The translations under genes and the position numbers were made by a program. The notes below the pieces were generated by a model that was not told the DNA's origin, made no database searches, and was given only the letters and a program-made list of their open reading frames with translations. A DNA stretch of 64,000 nucleotides from Antedon mediterranea (Eukaryota; Echinodermata; Crinoidea; Comatulida; Antedonidae): contig NC_092680.1 in the NCBI RefSeq assembly GCF_964355755.1, positions 8,407,001 to 8,471,000 of the forward strand. The letters are read 5' to 3'. Position 1 is the stretch's first letter. Each line of letters starts with the position of its first letter. This document shows positions 37,511-49,737 of this stretch, piece by piece.

Positions 37511-40500
37511 TCTTCAAGAAGATCATTATATTGTGGATTCAATTAAGCCAATATGAAACTGATTGTTAACATCCAATCTGTAATACCAATCAAAGTAAAG
37601 TCAAATAAGTCAGATTTCCAATTAACCCAGGTGTCTATCAGCCGACAGAAATTAGTTAGTGACTAATTAATTAATTTACCGTGTTAATGATGACTGCCTC
37701 ATTGACGTCATTCGACTTCATCATTTCAATTCGCATGGTCCGACGAGTACTGTGTAATGATTTTTGTACAAGTGCCGAAGATGCGTTACTAATTAGCAAA
37801 TATTAACTAAATCCTTGTGGCTATTATGATTATTTCTAATCGTTAGCCGCACTTACTGAGCAAATTACAGTTTTTAGTGGTGAACGGATAATTGTGTGAA
37901 TCATTATCCATGCTATTATACCTATTTTAGGCCTAATCTTGTCCATGTTTACTGCCAAGAACTTTTTAAAATCGCTGAATACATGGAGGTAAGTTTGGCC
38001 CGATTGTACGTCTGTCATTTAGTACATCTTAACTGACAATTGCAAGTCACTGATATACATGCCTAGATATATTATATATTTTAATAATACAAAGGTACAA
38101 AGTACTGTATACACCTCTCTCAATGACTTGCAATAGTCAGTTAGGATGTGCTGAATGACAGCTGCAGAAACGCGTGTATGTTTTGACAATTGTTTTTATT
38201 TTATAACCAAAAATTTAAAATTCCATCTGATTTATTGCTATATTAGAAAGATTTGGCTGTAAGCCATCAACCCATGGTTATTTTTCTTATTATTGTGATT
38301 TTTATTATTTATTGAGGAAGGAATCTCAGAATGCCAATGTTATAATAACATAGTCCTGAATCTTTTCTTTTTCCTTTTATATAGGTATTGATTTTGTAGT
38401 ATAACATACAAAATAAGTCTCCAAGAGTATGTTATTTTAGTCTGTTGGGAATATTCAACTTGATATCCTCATATTTATTGATTGTTACGTCAAGAACGGT
38501 ATATTATATGTCAGAAAATCATGTTGAACAGTTTTATATTGTTACAAATGATGTTTTAGTCACTCTCTTGTCGATTTTGTCGTGGTTATTTGACTAAGGA
38601 AGTATTTTATATCATGTCCTCTGTTTTATTATCATTTATATCACAGAACAATATCGTGTCCATCCATCGTGTTGTGAGGATCGTTCATGTTCATCTTTAT
38701 TATTACGCATCTTCATCAATGTTGGCCTAACCAAGAATAGTTAACACTATCCTGTACTATTTATCATCGACAACCTCGTAATTAAACATCATCAAAATCA
38801 TCATCTTCATTAACATACCAACATCTAAATCACCCTTCATCACTATTTTCCTTGTCATCACCATCGTTATAAACAACTCATTTTATTGACATTATGGACA
38901 CAATCGCTGTATGGTTAACCAGGGAGGGAGGGATTATAACGACCACGTGGTTTTTATCATCGTCACCGGAGTTGTTATCATTGCCAAAATGATGGTGCCG
39001 CGTCAATGCAGTTTTAATATGTGCCTCATTTAAACCATACTACTCAATATGTTGGTCCTAATTTCTTAGGCAAATTTATAAGCAATATCAGATTTATCTT
39101 CCTAAGAATGTTTTCTTATTAGGCCTACCTCTTCACACAACATCCTTAAAACCTGAAGGATTAACTATTTCCAACCGTGAATACATTTTATTTACCGTGA
39201 TCATTTCTTACCTCCGTGATGGGTGCTTGTGTATGTTTTTTCCTTCCTCATAAGATGTTGCTTTCTATTTTGCTCTATCTTTCGGGAGTTTTTTTTTAAT
39301 AAAATGTGTAATAGGCCTAATTGAAGAAACTTACTTTTTGATTAAAAATGTTAGAGATCTCTGGTCTTATTTTTCAAGTACATATTTAATTTAAGATTTG
39401 ACTGTTTCCTCTTTTCTACTTTTGTAATGAATGTTAAATCTTTTCAACCGGACAGTCTTAGTTTATGTTATGTTAAACAACAGAAAAAAAAAGCGTTGCA
39501 ATGATTATTCAATCAATGCGACGTTTTTTAAACTAATCTTTCATCAACCAAAGTCGAAACTACTCGTGTCTTGACGACATTCTAAGTGACGCTGTTTACC
39601 AAAAGTTTAGTTGGACTATCAGTCAAATTAACATTCATTAATAGACTAAGTTTGTTTTTTTAAATCTATTTAAAACCTGTAATAAGAGTAGACTAGCGAA
39701 CCAAGTTATTGTTGCTAATACAATTGACTGTGGTGATTGAAATCGATGGGTTTTTTTTCTATACTCCACGTCAATGCATTTTAGACTTAAGTGGGCGCTC
39801 TGCCATTTTCAGATTCCAGATTGATTTCTTCTGGTAAAATATGAACCTTATCACATTAATGGAATGGTTTTAATTCCCATTTATTCAGTTATGGTATAAC
39901 TGATAATCTATTATGTAATCACATCGGACCACTTTTCTTTTTAAAACATCAGTATTTAGGCCTATATTGTATTTATTTGTAAATGTATTGTGACCAAAAT
40001 CATTTTGTCGGGTTTCAGATATTACATTGCATTAATCCTAGCTAGCAATTTATTAGTAATCTCAAAATAACCTCCGGTTTAGCATTACATGATAATTGAT
40101 CATTATATCAAATTGACGGCAACATTAAGTAATGTTCTTGTATTTGCATAATTTTCGTACTCATTTGCTTAAATACCTACAACCGTGATAATCAAGCATG
40201 CTTAGTGTATACGGAATTCATGTGATAACTCATGTGCAAAATGCATTGTTAATTGCGTTCACATTAATCAGAATGTGTCAGAATGTGAGGGTTTAACAGG
40301 GAGTAGGCCTATTAGCTTTAAAATGAAGACAACATACAAAAACAAGAAACTAAATGTGAAAATATTTGGAGATGAGAGAGTACTCAGATTGTTAAATATG
40401 TTAGCATAACAATGGTAATTTTAGTTTTAAAAGCAGAGCAACATCACGTTCACAAGACTGTAGATGTCTACTTCTAAGATGAGAGTAAAAGAAAAATGAG

Positions 40501-42851
40501 AATCCTGAGGTTGAAGGATAGCTATTGAATCAGGAACAATGTTTAAGAGGCACATTGACAATGGGAGAATTGAATGGCCTACTAATGAGCCTACTTTCCA
40601 CAATTTCAACAGACAAATTAATCGTCCGGTTAATGTTATGGACATTGAGACATTAAGAAAAGAACCAACTGAGATCTGCTAAATAATAAACACAATACAG
40701 TGAGTTGTAGTAATAAAAAAGTGATGTTTAATACAGCTGTTTCCCACATTTAAATTATGACGTGAACAATTGAGTAACCAATCCCAGCCCATGAATGTTC
40801 GATTCGCGTAAACAAGTAGAAATGGAAGTTTGAAACATTTCAAAAGGAACAACACAGAAACACAGATCATGTAATGAATATAGCCTTTTTTAGACCCCAT
40901 ATCTCATTACTGAAACGAAATTTAAAAGCGTAGATAGTTGGTTCATTTATCATTCGTAGTTTAGTAATGATGATGATAACATTTATTACTGTTTAGCCCA
41001 CAAGGAACTAAAATTATTATTCTTTTCGGCATGGCTGCTGTTAACTTAAATTATCTTAAAATGTATCATAATTAGTGCTTAAATAATTGTCGTCCCGGGA
41101 ATTTATACTTCGAATATAATGATAATGGTGTAATGATATCTTAGGAATAAGTGGCTAAATGTATGTCGCGATTTCATATAGCTAATAGTGTTTAATTCAT
41201 GGACAGAAACTATATTGGCATTACGTTAAACGCTGATTTGGACAACTTTTCACTTGATCAGTCGGTGATTATTTACAAATTCTAGAGGTTTTAAAATGGA
41301 ATCTCTTTGATGAAATATCGATGTTTGTGTCAAACTGATTTGTCCATCTTCTAGAGCCAGGCTCGCTGGTTATTTTTTAAAACGAGAGCACCGAACTGAC
41401 AACGAATAGTACAAATATTAGGCCTAATTGGTTTGTTTTTCTGCAAAACGTTGGCCTTCATTATGCATAATTATCATACAGTGGTATTGTTGTATTCCAA
41501 AATCTATAAAGATGTGTTTATTGTGTCTATTTTGTACAGTAATTAGTTTCTTTGTTGCAACGTAGTTTTCTCACAGTTGTGATGGAGCGCATCTCAATGA
41601 CTTTAGAAAAACACTTGAGAAAGGTAGTAGGCCTACCAGCTGTAAGGTGATAAGGAATGAGGTGTATCTAATCAGCTTTTATGTAAAATGTCATTTTATT
41701 TCCATTATAATTATAATTGCAAATTAACCTCACGACACAACTTTTATCACCAACCACTATAGTTTAATACATCATTGAGATTGGTGTCATATGTTTCACC
41801 ATTTTCGTCATAACAATTATACCCAAGAACTGGTTTAAGAAAATCTTGGTTGGTTACTATTGTACAATTTGATGGTTAAACTTTACTACACATTTTTAAA
41901 AAGCCGACGTACCATTATTATAATATTGTTTCAAGTTTGCATGGCGAATAAACACTGGTCAAGTAAGTTTTCTGATATAAAATTCGTGTGTTTCCAAAAG
42001 GAAGGAAAGTATGGTTGTGAATATCGTGACGTTTCCTTTGTTATGCTATCTGCATTATTTTTTTTAAAAGTTCATATTATTATTTTCTTTCCATTTATGC
42101 ATAATTATTATTTCTTCTTCGTGGCTACGCTATGCAACGTTACATTAAAATGAGAAAGTTGATTTGATGCCACATGGAAATCTGTCAGTGCAAATTTCAC
42201 AGCACCACCAGCAAATATAATTATATTGAAAAACATTAAAACTATGTAAACTGCAGTGTAGTTATACAAAAGCATTATGTTTAAACAAGGTTGTATTGCA
42301 GTATTTGTTATTGAAATAGACAGTGACGTAAATAGATTAAAGGACACCAATTATTTGGAGATACACAGAGTACACTGCTTTTATAGTAGTAAACACTTTA
42401 ACATTATGATAATGTTATGGGGACTTTTAGCTTAATTATTTAAACGGATATTCATTAACTTACAGTGCTAAAATCAAGCAGTATGTATTAAAAGTATTAT
42501 CGTGACCTTCGAGTACACATTTTCTATGACTGGAAAACAGCAAAGATTCCCATAAAAGAGTGTATTGTGAATTGTATTAGTAATGGCGCAGATACAATAA
42601 GGCAATTTACCAATCGTCTTGTTCGTTGTAAATTACCTTTATTACTTTGTATGATAGTAGAAAATATACAGATCCGTAATATTATTACGTCTATGGATTA
42701 ATTTTTTTCCCGAAAAGGTTGTGTGCTGAGCTTGCGTTGCGAATATGAAGTAAATTCTTCAACAGTTCCAGTTTAGTACTGCGTACTTTAAGAATATAAA
42801 AAAATGTAATCAATATAAATTAATCTGCGAAAAGATTATTTCTTGCTGACG
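37511..42851. other. Intergenic DNA, no gene seen
   Basis: The longest gene-free stretch between the repeats. CATCATC-rich words occur at 38690-38880. A 97-codon frame at 41860-42153 is rich in Ile and Phe and looks random. No RNA gene or named repeat was found. Confidence 0.5.
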
Positions 42852-42983
42852 CTACACTACACTATCAAACTTTATGTGACAACAAATGTGATGTGTCCAT
42901 ATGGATACGATGATTTCACATCAGTACTATATTTGGGCACATCACACGCACAAACCAGTTTGATAGTGTAGACAGAGCTTAAG
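42852..42983. repeat. MITE-B copy
   Basis: ACACTATCAAACTTTATGTG, ATGTGTCCATATGG, TTTGGGCACATCACACG and the inverted end GATAGTGTAGACAGAGCTTA. The outermost left bases are altered. Confidence 0.75.
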
Positions 42984-44120
42984 CCTAGATTACTTACGAA
43001 CACCAGTTTTACATTTCTATATCATTGAAATAAAAGTTCGTAAAACCACTGATGTATTCCTGTTCTAAATTGTGACGTATCCATTGCTAATAGGCATATT
43101 TCTAAACAATTGTGAACAAACGATTCTTTAGGCTTTTACCAATCGATGCGTTAAACTGAAACATAGGATTGTGCAAACACTAAATTGTTACATAAAAATC
43201 AACAAAGAATCCGACAAGCGATCAACAACTGTGATAATTTGTGTTCTAGTCCGGTAGCACGTGAATCTAGAACATTTGTGCAAGATTCCACAGCACGATA
43301 GTATGCTATGCCTTTTCATATTATTGTTTTCGGTAATAAAACAACGTGATCTGAACATGGAGTTCTAATTTTATAACTCCATGATCTGAAATAGATACAT
43401 CAGTCATATTATGTTAAACAAACATTGGATCCGTGGGAAGAGACTCCCGGTTATATAATGTTGACGCTCACTGCTGTACAACCTATTTCGAGGACACAAC
43501 GCGTCTTCTTGCCTTTTCATGCGCTCTGAACTGTCAGTTTACTGTCGTGTTTATGTTTCTGTATTAACGTATGTTAAACGCAATCAAATAAATTGCAGGT
43601 ATATAATAACTCTCTGTAGGCAAAATGTTACAGTCGGCTTTGAGAACAAAACGTGAATAAGATATAGTATTTGTAAGTAATTTGTAACCAATCCATTGCA
43701 ATGACATCATAATATGCAGTTTGTTTTATGTGAATATATGTTCATCAATGCTGCAGTTATGAGCTATAATATTTGTGATAAGAAAATGTAAAGGTGATTC
43801 AATGGGGATGATGTGTTAGCCAGTTCCTTTCTACGCCGCCCTTCCTATAGAAACCAGCATATTTCTTGTTCTAAATAAAATGTTCTGTATGATAGTCAAG
43901 TGTCGTGATACTAGGTCTAATAGAGCACAAAACAATATTTATGTATGCGTATAGTTTTTTTTTATTGTAATTTTTTGTTTATACAATATAATATTAGGCC
44001 TACTGAAATCAAATAGACAGTATGTAAAACCTGCCTTCAGGGTGCCAGGAATTTCAGGTGCTAACACAGGTAATATTATAACGATTGTAATGATAAAAGG
44101 CAGTTATTACTTGTTTCCTA
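42984..44120. other. Intergenic DNA with a tiny snapback
   Basis: GATCTGAA at 43348-43355 and 43383-43390 flanks CATGGAGTT and AACTCCAT, which are inverted to each other. Nothing else recognised. Confidence 0.5.
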
Positions 44121-44260
44121 ATGCTTGGTTCCCACTAGAGACGCAACGCAACGTAAGGGTTTCGACCAATCACAAGCGATGTATTTTTTCGACTGTCGAT
44201 TGTCATTGATCAATACGCTTTCGTTGCGTTTACGTCCTTGCGTTGTGAGAACCAAGCTTA
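44121..44260. repeat. MITE-C, best copy
   Basis: The inverted ends GCTTGGTTCCCAC and GTGAGAACCAAGC enclose GACGCAACGCAACGTAAG, CGACCAATCACAAGCGATG, TGTCATTGATCAATACGC and GTTGCGTTTACGTCCTTGCG. About 140 bases, relatively CpG-rich, non-coding. Confidence 0.8.
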
Positions 44261-45386
44261 AGTACTAAATACGAAAAATGTAAGAAGGAAATACACAGGT
44301 CACAGGCAGGAATAGGTTACACTGTTAATGTTTAGGCTAACATATTACTATAAATATCATTTCCAAGTTTGTATATCTTCCCGCACACAATTATGAAATA
44401 TTGGCAATTGCCTATAATAAAATTATAACTACCATCATTTTAAAGATTGTAAGTCTTGAATGAACCTTGAAAACCACATAAAACTTGATAGATCAGGGAG
44501 TTGTAAATATAATAATATTTTACAATTCTGCCTTGATTAGATAATGACACGATATTTTATCAATAAAGAATCCTACTATAGAATCCTAGTAAAGGCAAAA
44601 TGTCTTCAACTCTGAAGGAAATAAGGCACGATTAGCCTGAATGACATAACATTAGAAAACTATTCAGTTTTAACTATTTGATCAGTAGGCCTAAATGTAA
44701 AGATTAGGCCTACTAAATTATGTATTCAGTTCTTGTTGTAAATAGACGAATAAGCGCCGTTTGTTGACTTCCCGAGACCCTTATTAGAGGTGGACGTTGG
44801 GTATGTGTCGTCCAGGCCTTTGGGCATTTACGGTTTATCCATTGATGGATACTAACTGTTTCATCAAGCATTGATTGTTTTCACGTCTATAAATATACAT
44901 GACAAAATTTATTTCCATAATTTTAATTTGTATTTTGTTGCATTATTTAATTAGATTATAGATTAATCTGTTTACTGATTAGCTTAGATTATTGTAGAAT
45001 TATTGCGACTCATTTTATAACATTTATAAAAACACGATGAGTCACTATAAGGATGATTATGTTACCAGCATGTGGGTAATTTTACAACGCAATTGTATCA
45101 TTGTATATAATATTGTTTACTTAGTATAATAGTGTAAATATTGCATATATTGCCCTTACCATCAATTTAATATCGTTTGTATTTTATCTATTGTACATAC
45201 TGTGTTATTATTTTCAATAATTGTATCGACGTAAATACAAATATTTAAATAGCATATACTATTATAATGAAAATAGGGGATATATTATTTCAACTGATAT
45301 TGTATTCTTGAGAATCGCGACGACAATGATAATTCGTAGCTGTCTTAAGCCCATATCCAGAATTGGGTTTTTTTTCTTCTAAATAA

Positions 45387-45442
45387 TGATAAATGACAAT
45401 GGTGTATAAACATCCCTGTTTATACACCATTGTCATTTGTCA
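45387..45442 (+). other. Near-perfect 22-bp hairpin with a 4-base loop
   Basis: Bases 45391-45412 are the exact reverse complement of 45417-45438, with loop TCCC. Counting one U-G pair, three more base pairs extend the stem on the outside. No matching copy elsewhere in the window was noticed. Confidence 0.85.
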
Positions 45443-46754
45443 CATTATACATGTCTAGGCCTACATAATGTTATGGAAATTCCGATTATGCTGCTGTTAG
45501 ATGTAATCATAAAATAAGATGATGTGATATTTTTTTAAATAATAATAATGTAGGAAATAAAACCGCTGTTATCTTCTTTTTTTAGTTGTAACATCAAAGA
45601 CAACCTGATACATCAGGTTATACTTGATATCGGGTTTGGCCAGTGAACCAATCAGCATCATCAACATTAGAAGACGCTGGTCATGCTATATGTTTAAAAT
45701 ACGTTTTACATAGTACATTCGAAGATTAGACGACGTATTTGCTTCTCAAACTTCGAACTTATGAAAGTACACATGTAACCTAGCGCTTAAATCATGGAAT
45801 ACGATCGAGAACCCTACTCGCTAATGCGTGACGACATTATTAGCAAATCGTAAACGTCGCGTATATTGGCAGACTAATGTCAAAAATACGTCACGTCGAA
45901 TCATTTGTTTAAATGGTTTGAATGCATATAGATAGATCACACAGAGGCTGACAGGCGATAGAGTGATGAACAGGCAACCAAATACTTGCTATCTTAGCAT
46001 AAGACCAGTGTGTGTATTTGACAATGATTACACCGTGATATTGATTCGGGCCAGTGAACTGTAGCGAAACTCACACAGGCTTAGATGAGGACACCTGACG
46101 GACGTTATGAAATAAGGTGTTTGAAAAAGAATGATATACCTGTTACTGGTTTGTCTCCATTGAACTTCTTCCAGCAATACAAATAGTGGAATTATGCAAG
46201 TGTAAATGTACGTATACAGTATTGTAAAGGTTTGTTTGACACTCGTTTTTTTTTTATATTTCTGTTTCTCTTCTACTCTATCGTTCGCTTGTGTTTTCAG
46301 TGCATAGTTCTTTTCTTAGGTATTGATAATACAACCCGGATAAATGGAGTAGTTATATTTCCTAGGTATTATCAGGCCTTTAAAATGGAGTAAAATGGGG
46401 TTTTGGGGTTGGGTTTCTTTTTTTTTAGAAGATATCCGCGTTGATCTCCCCTATTGTCTGCGTTGAAATGACTATAATGGCGTTATCATCGTCTTCATGA
46501 ATCCATGTTTAATATCTATTGGTAATTCGTTAAAAGCTACACCGTATTCGTTTACTGTATTTTTATTTTGCAATTTTAATGTAATTTCCGTAGATGACAT
46601 TTAGAAATGCATAGTGTTACTTTAACAAAATCTAATCAAACATAGTAGAACACTACTTGGCACACATGTTCAATTTCTAAAATGGTAATTGAAACACGAT
46701 TGTTAATGTTCATATACAGTATATTTATAATAATATATTTTCAAGGGTTACTCC

Positions 46755-46873
46755 GGTTTAAAATTGTTTTAACAATGATGAAAACCACACTTTCCAGTGA
46801 AGTGTTTTAAGTGTGGTTTTCATCAGTGTTGCTGTATAATTATGTTATAATAAACAATAGACATTTTAAACCA
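46755..46873 (+). repeat. Palindromic element with a precursor-miRNA-like hairpin
   Basis: Outer ends GGTTTAAAAT (46755) and ATTTTAAACC (to 46873) are inverted. Inside, 46771-46792 pairs with 46809-46830, with a single mismatch in 22 and a 16-base loop, about 60 bases in all. The core TGATGAAAACCACACTT pairs perfectly. It could be a small inverted-repeat transposon or a hairpin RNA. Confidence 0.55.
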
Positions 46874-47030
46874 AAAATTAACGTTTAATTTAAAGAATGG
46901 TATTGTCAATTATTTTTACATTTTGTTTTTCATAAAACTAAATTTGTTTTCCTGATTTATTTTGTATTTAGGACAGGACCACAATGCAAAACAGGTGTTA
47001 TTTTACCTTATTGTGTTATACTGTATAAAT

Positions 47031-47091
47031 TATCAATTATTAATATCAATTATTATTATCAATTATTATTATCAATTATTATTATCAATTT
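47031..47091 (+). repeat. 13-bp tandem repeat, about 4.7 copies
   Basis: ATCAATTATTATT recurs every 13 bases. Confidence 0.9.
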
Positions 47092-47650
47092 CTTATTACT
47101 GATTATGTTTCATTTCAGACTGGTAATCCCGAATTCAAGGTGTTGTCAAATCGTTGGTGTAGAAAACATATATGTTATATTATAAACTTATTATGTGCAA
47201 CCACGTGATTCTAATTAATTTAATAAAGCATAGCGAATACCAGCAAGTATTGAAAAGGCAAAGTGAACGCGACGTAAATTACCAATACCGAAATTACTTG
47301 TAGTACACGGAAATACTACAAAAGTGGTAAATATTAAAGTTCTGGTATTACTATTTTTTCATTGGCATACTGTTGTATTTTTTTAGCAGAAACGGAAAAC
47401 ATTACATTATGCAAATTCTTTTTTGACGAAGTACTTTGATAACGTTGAAATTAAATGTATCGTTGAAGCATAGCATGTTCCTCCATGAACATAATCATTG
47501 CATCAAAATACAACGGATTAATCAACACAATTTTTAAAATTGTTTTAGCAGCTTTGTAATGACGACTTTTTATTGTGACCCGGCTTGTTGAATGCAGAAA
47601 TAATATAAACAGTGTTTACATGTGTCTTAAAAGAAAATACTTAACCGAGG

Positions 47651-47658
47651 TGACGTAA
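47651..47658 (+). promoter_or_regulatory. CRE/ATF-like site upstream of the LRR gene
   Basis: TGACGTAA lies 58 bases before the LRR start codon, in a CpG-containing stretch. A chance match is quite possible. Confidence 0.2.
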
Positions 47659-47715
47659 TGATAACGATCCGAAGACGCTTTGTCGACCATCTTGATTTAA
47701 GTTGTTGTTACTAAG

Positions 47716-49737
47716 ATGAAACTTCTGTATCATCCATTTCAAACAAAGCCGAGTAATAAAAGATTACACTTTACGTTGTTAACGAGAAGTACCGAATCGT
47801 GTTTGTTATATACATCGAATGTTCCCACCTTCAGAGCATCGTACCAAAGAGGTTTCACAACTCGATTCTTATTCCTTGTCACGTATCTACTAACAAGTAT
47901 AGGCATTACCTGTGGTGTCTGCCCGCTAAAGTGTGTCTGCGATGACATATACTTATCTGTGAAATGCAGTAATCTTACAAAAATTCCAACAAATATTCCA
48001 AATTACACCCGAATTTTGTTGATTACAGAAGGAAATATCACTCAATTGGAAAGAACAGACTTTCTTCATTTACCGTCTCTAAGAATGCTTTCTCTGGAAA
48101 ACAATGGAATTCACACAATTTCAGGTGATTGTTTCAACAATACACAGAAGCTTCGAAAACTGATTTTAAATGGGAATCGTTTGTCTGTTTTTCCAGAAGC
48201 ATTGGGTTGCCTTAACAAGTTGAAGTATCTAGATCTAATGGGTAATGATATTGTTAATTTAACAACAAAAAAACCTATTAAGCTAAAAAATTTACAATAT
48301 TTGGATCTAGAAAGCAATAGTTTGACTAAGGTATCAGGAGAGTTTTTTAAATCATTATCTAAACTTCGTACACTTAATATGTCAAATAATCAAATAGACA
48401 TTATTGATGACGATTGGTTGAGAACATTGAGTAGCTTAGAAGAACTTCAAATGGAGAGTTCTTTTGCAATGCCACCGACTATAGAAAATTGGTTTTCTAA
48501 CAAATCACGTAATTTCTTTAGTACTATAAATCTTGCTTACAACGATATCACTAGTTTACCAGCAAGGATGTTTAACTGTTTACCAAATCTAAACACGTTA
48601 ATTGTCAACAACAACCAAATATCTGAATTACCTTCGAATATAAGCCTTAGCAATTTGAAAATTCTTGAACTGGGATATAACAAAATCACTCATCTGAAAA
48701 CAGAGACATTTGAGTCCGGTTTCAACTTAACGAAGTTAAGTTTGTCATCAAACCAAATAGAACGCTTACCATTAAATATTTTCCAAAACTCAAACCGTTT
48801 AAAGCATGTTGATCTCAAATCTAATTTATTATCAACTGTTAATCTTGATGCATTCGGGCCATTACCGCTTTTGAAGTATTTAAGTCTGGCTCAAAATAGG
48901 ATACAGGTTTTGCATCCTCGGTTTCCACATCAATACCAACATCTCAGTATTTTTGACTTAAGCCACAATCGAATAGAAGTTCTCGACGAAGATTTCTTTC
49001 GATTTAATACTTCACTAAATCTACTGAGTTTGAGTAATAACTATTTGGTAAAGCTACCTGATATTAGTAACCTCGATAAATTAAAGACACTAGACGTATC
49101 GCATAACTTACTGACTTTTTTACCAATTGACACGTTTGACGGAACTCCATTGCAATATTTAGACTTGGGTTACAACGGATTCGAATCTATTTCTTGGGAC
49201 ACGTTGTTTAATCTTTTTGAAAGTGGTTCTCTTGAAACGCTAATACTTGAAGGAAACCCCATTAGATGTGATTGCTATATGGAATGGGCATATCACATTC
49301 GAAGTACTCATCCTTATGTCTGGTTATCAAACTTTACTTGTTTTTCACCAATTCGGTTTGAAAATCATGGTTTTTTCCAAATACCTGACCATGAATTATA
49401 TGACTATTTGCCGAATTGCACCGATGACATAGACACAGATTTAATAACAAGAATTCTTATTATATGGTTTTCTGTTATGGTATTTCTGGTTCTCGTTTAC
49501 TGGATAAGAGTGTATCATAGAAGTTTGAAATTATGGCGTGCCTGGACTCGAAATAAGCACAAACGAAAACTTGAAGCAAGTCGCAACAAGAGGAAATCCA
49601 ACACATTTTATCGAATTTCCAACGATAACTTTTGGAATAACAATAATTTGTTCACACACCGTATGACATCTAGCTTTCGTCGAGTGCGTCTTACAGAATC
49701 GTTACAAAGCAATGAATATTTAGAAACCATTGTTTAA
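47716..49737 (+). CDS. Leucine-rich repeat type I membrane protein, single exon
   Basis: 673 residues in one uninterrupted frame. A TAA in the same frame at 47698-47700 makes the ATG at 47716 the first possible start. After about 50 leader residues comes a hydrophobic run (FLFLVTYLLTSIG, residues 51-63) that can act as a signal peptide, then an N-terminal cap with Cys 66, 69, 73, 75 and 84. About 17 repeats of the LxxLxLxxN type follow at about 24-residue spacing (residues 98-514), with one irregular repeat near 241-265. The C-terminal cap has NPIRCDCYMEWA and Cys 518, 520, 542 and 568. A membrane segment (about 577-597) and a basic tail of about 76 residues follow. There is no TIR, kinase or Ig domain. 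The tail ends ETIV, a class I PDZ-ligand pattern. Known proteins of this layout serve adhesion or receptor roles; the ligand cannot be told. The leader before the hydrophobic run is unusually long. AATAAA at 50054 and 50246 may serve the 3' end. Confidence 0.9.
   Translation: MKLLYHPFQTKPSNKRLHFTLLTRSTESCLLYTSNVPTFRASYQRGFTTRFLFLVTYLLTSIGITCGVCPLKCVCDDIYLSVKCSNLTKIPTNIPNYTRILLITEGNITQLERTDFLHLPSLRMLSLENNGIHTISGDCFNNTQKLRKLILNGNRLSVFPEALGCLNKLKYLDLMGNDIVNLTTKKPIKLKNLQYLDLESNSLTKVSGEFFKSLSKLRTLNMSNNQIDIIDDDWLRTLSSLEELQMESSFAMPPTIENWFSNKSRNFFSTINLAYNDITSLPARMFNCLPNLNTLIVNNNQISELPSNISLSNLKILELGYNKITHLKTETFESGFNLTKLSLSSNQIERLPLNIFQNSNRLKHVDLKSNLLSTVNLDAFGPLPLLKYLSLAQNRIQVLHPRFPHQYQHLSIFDLSHNRIEVLDEDFFRFNTSLNLLSLSNNYLVKLPDISNLDKLKTLDVSHNLLTFLPIDTFDGTPLQYLDLGYNGFESISWDTLFNLFESGSLETLILEGNPIRCDCYMEWAYHIRSTHPYVWLSNFTCFSPIRFENHGFFQIPDHELYDYLPNCTDDIDTDLITRILIIWFSVMVFLVLVYWIRVYHRSLKLWRAWTRNKHKRKLEASRNKRKSNTFYRISNDNFWNNNNLFTHRMTSSFRRVRLTESLQSNEYLETIV

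Larger units (their letters stand above)
44261..47030. other. Intergenic DNA with two hairpins
   Basis: Holds the hairpins at 45387-45442 and 46771-46830. The stretch 45780-46120 is richer in CpG than its surroundings and could belong to the promoter region of the LRR gene. ATTTCAG at about 47113-47119 is a fair acceptor, but no 5' UTR exon can be shown. Confidence 0.4.
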
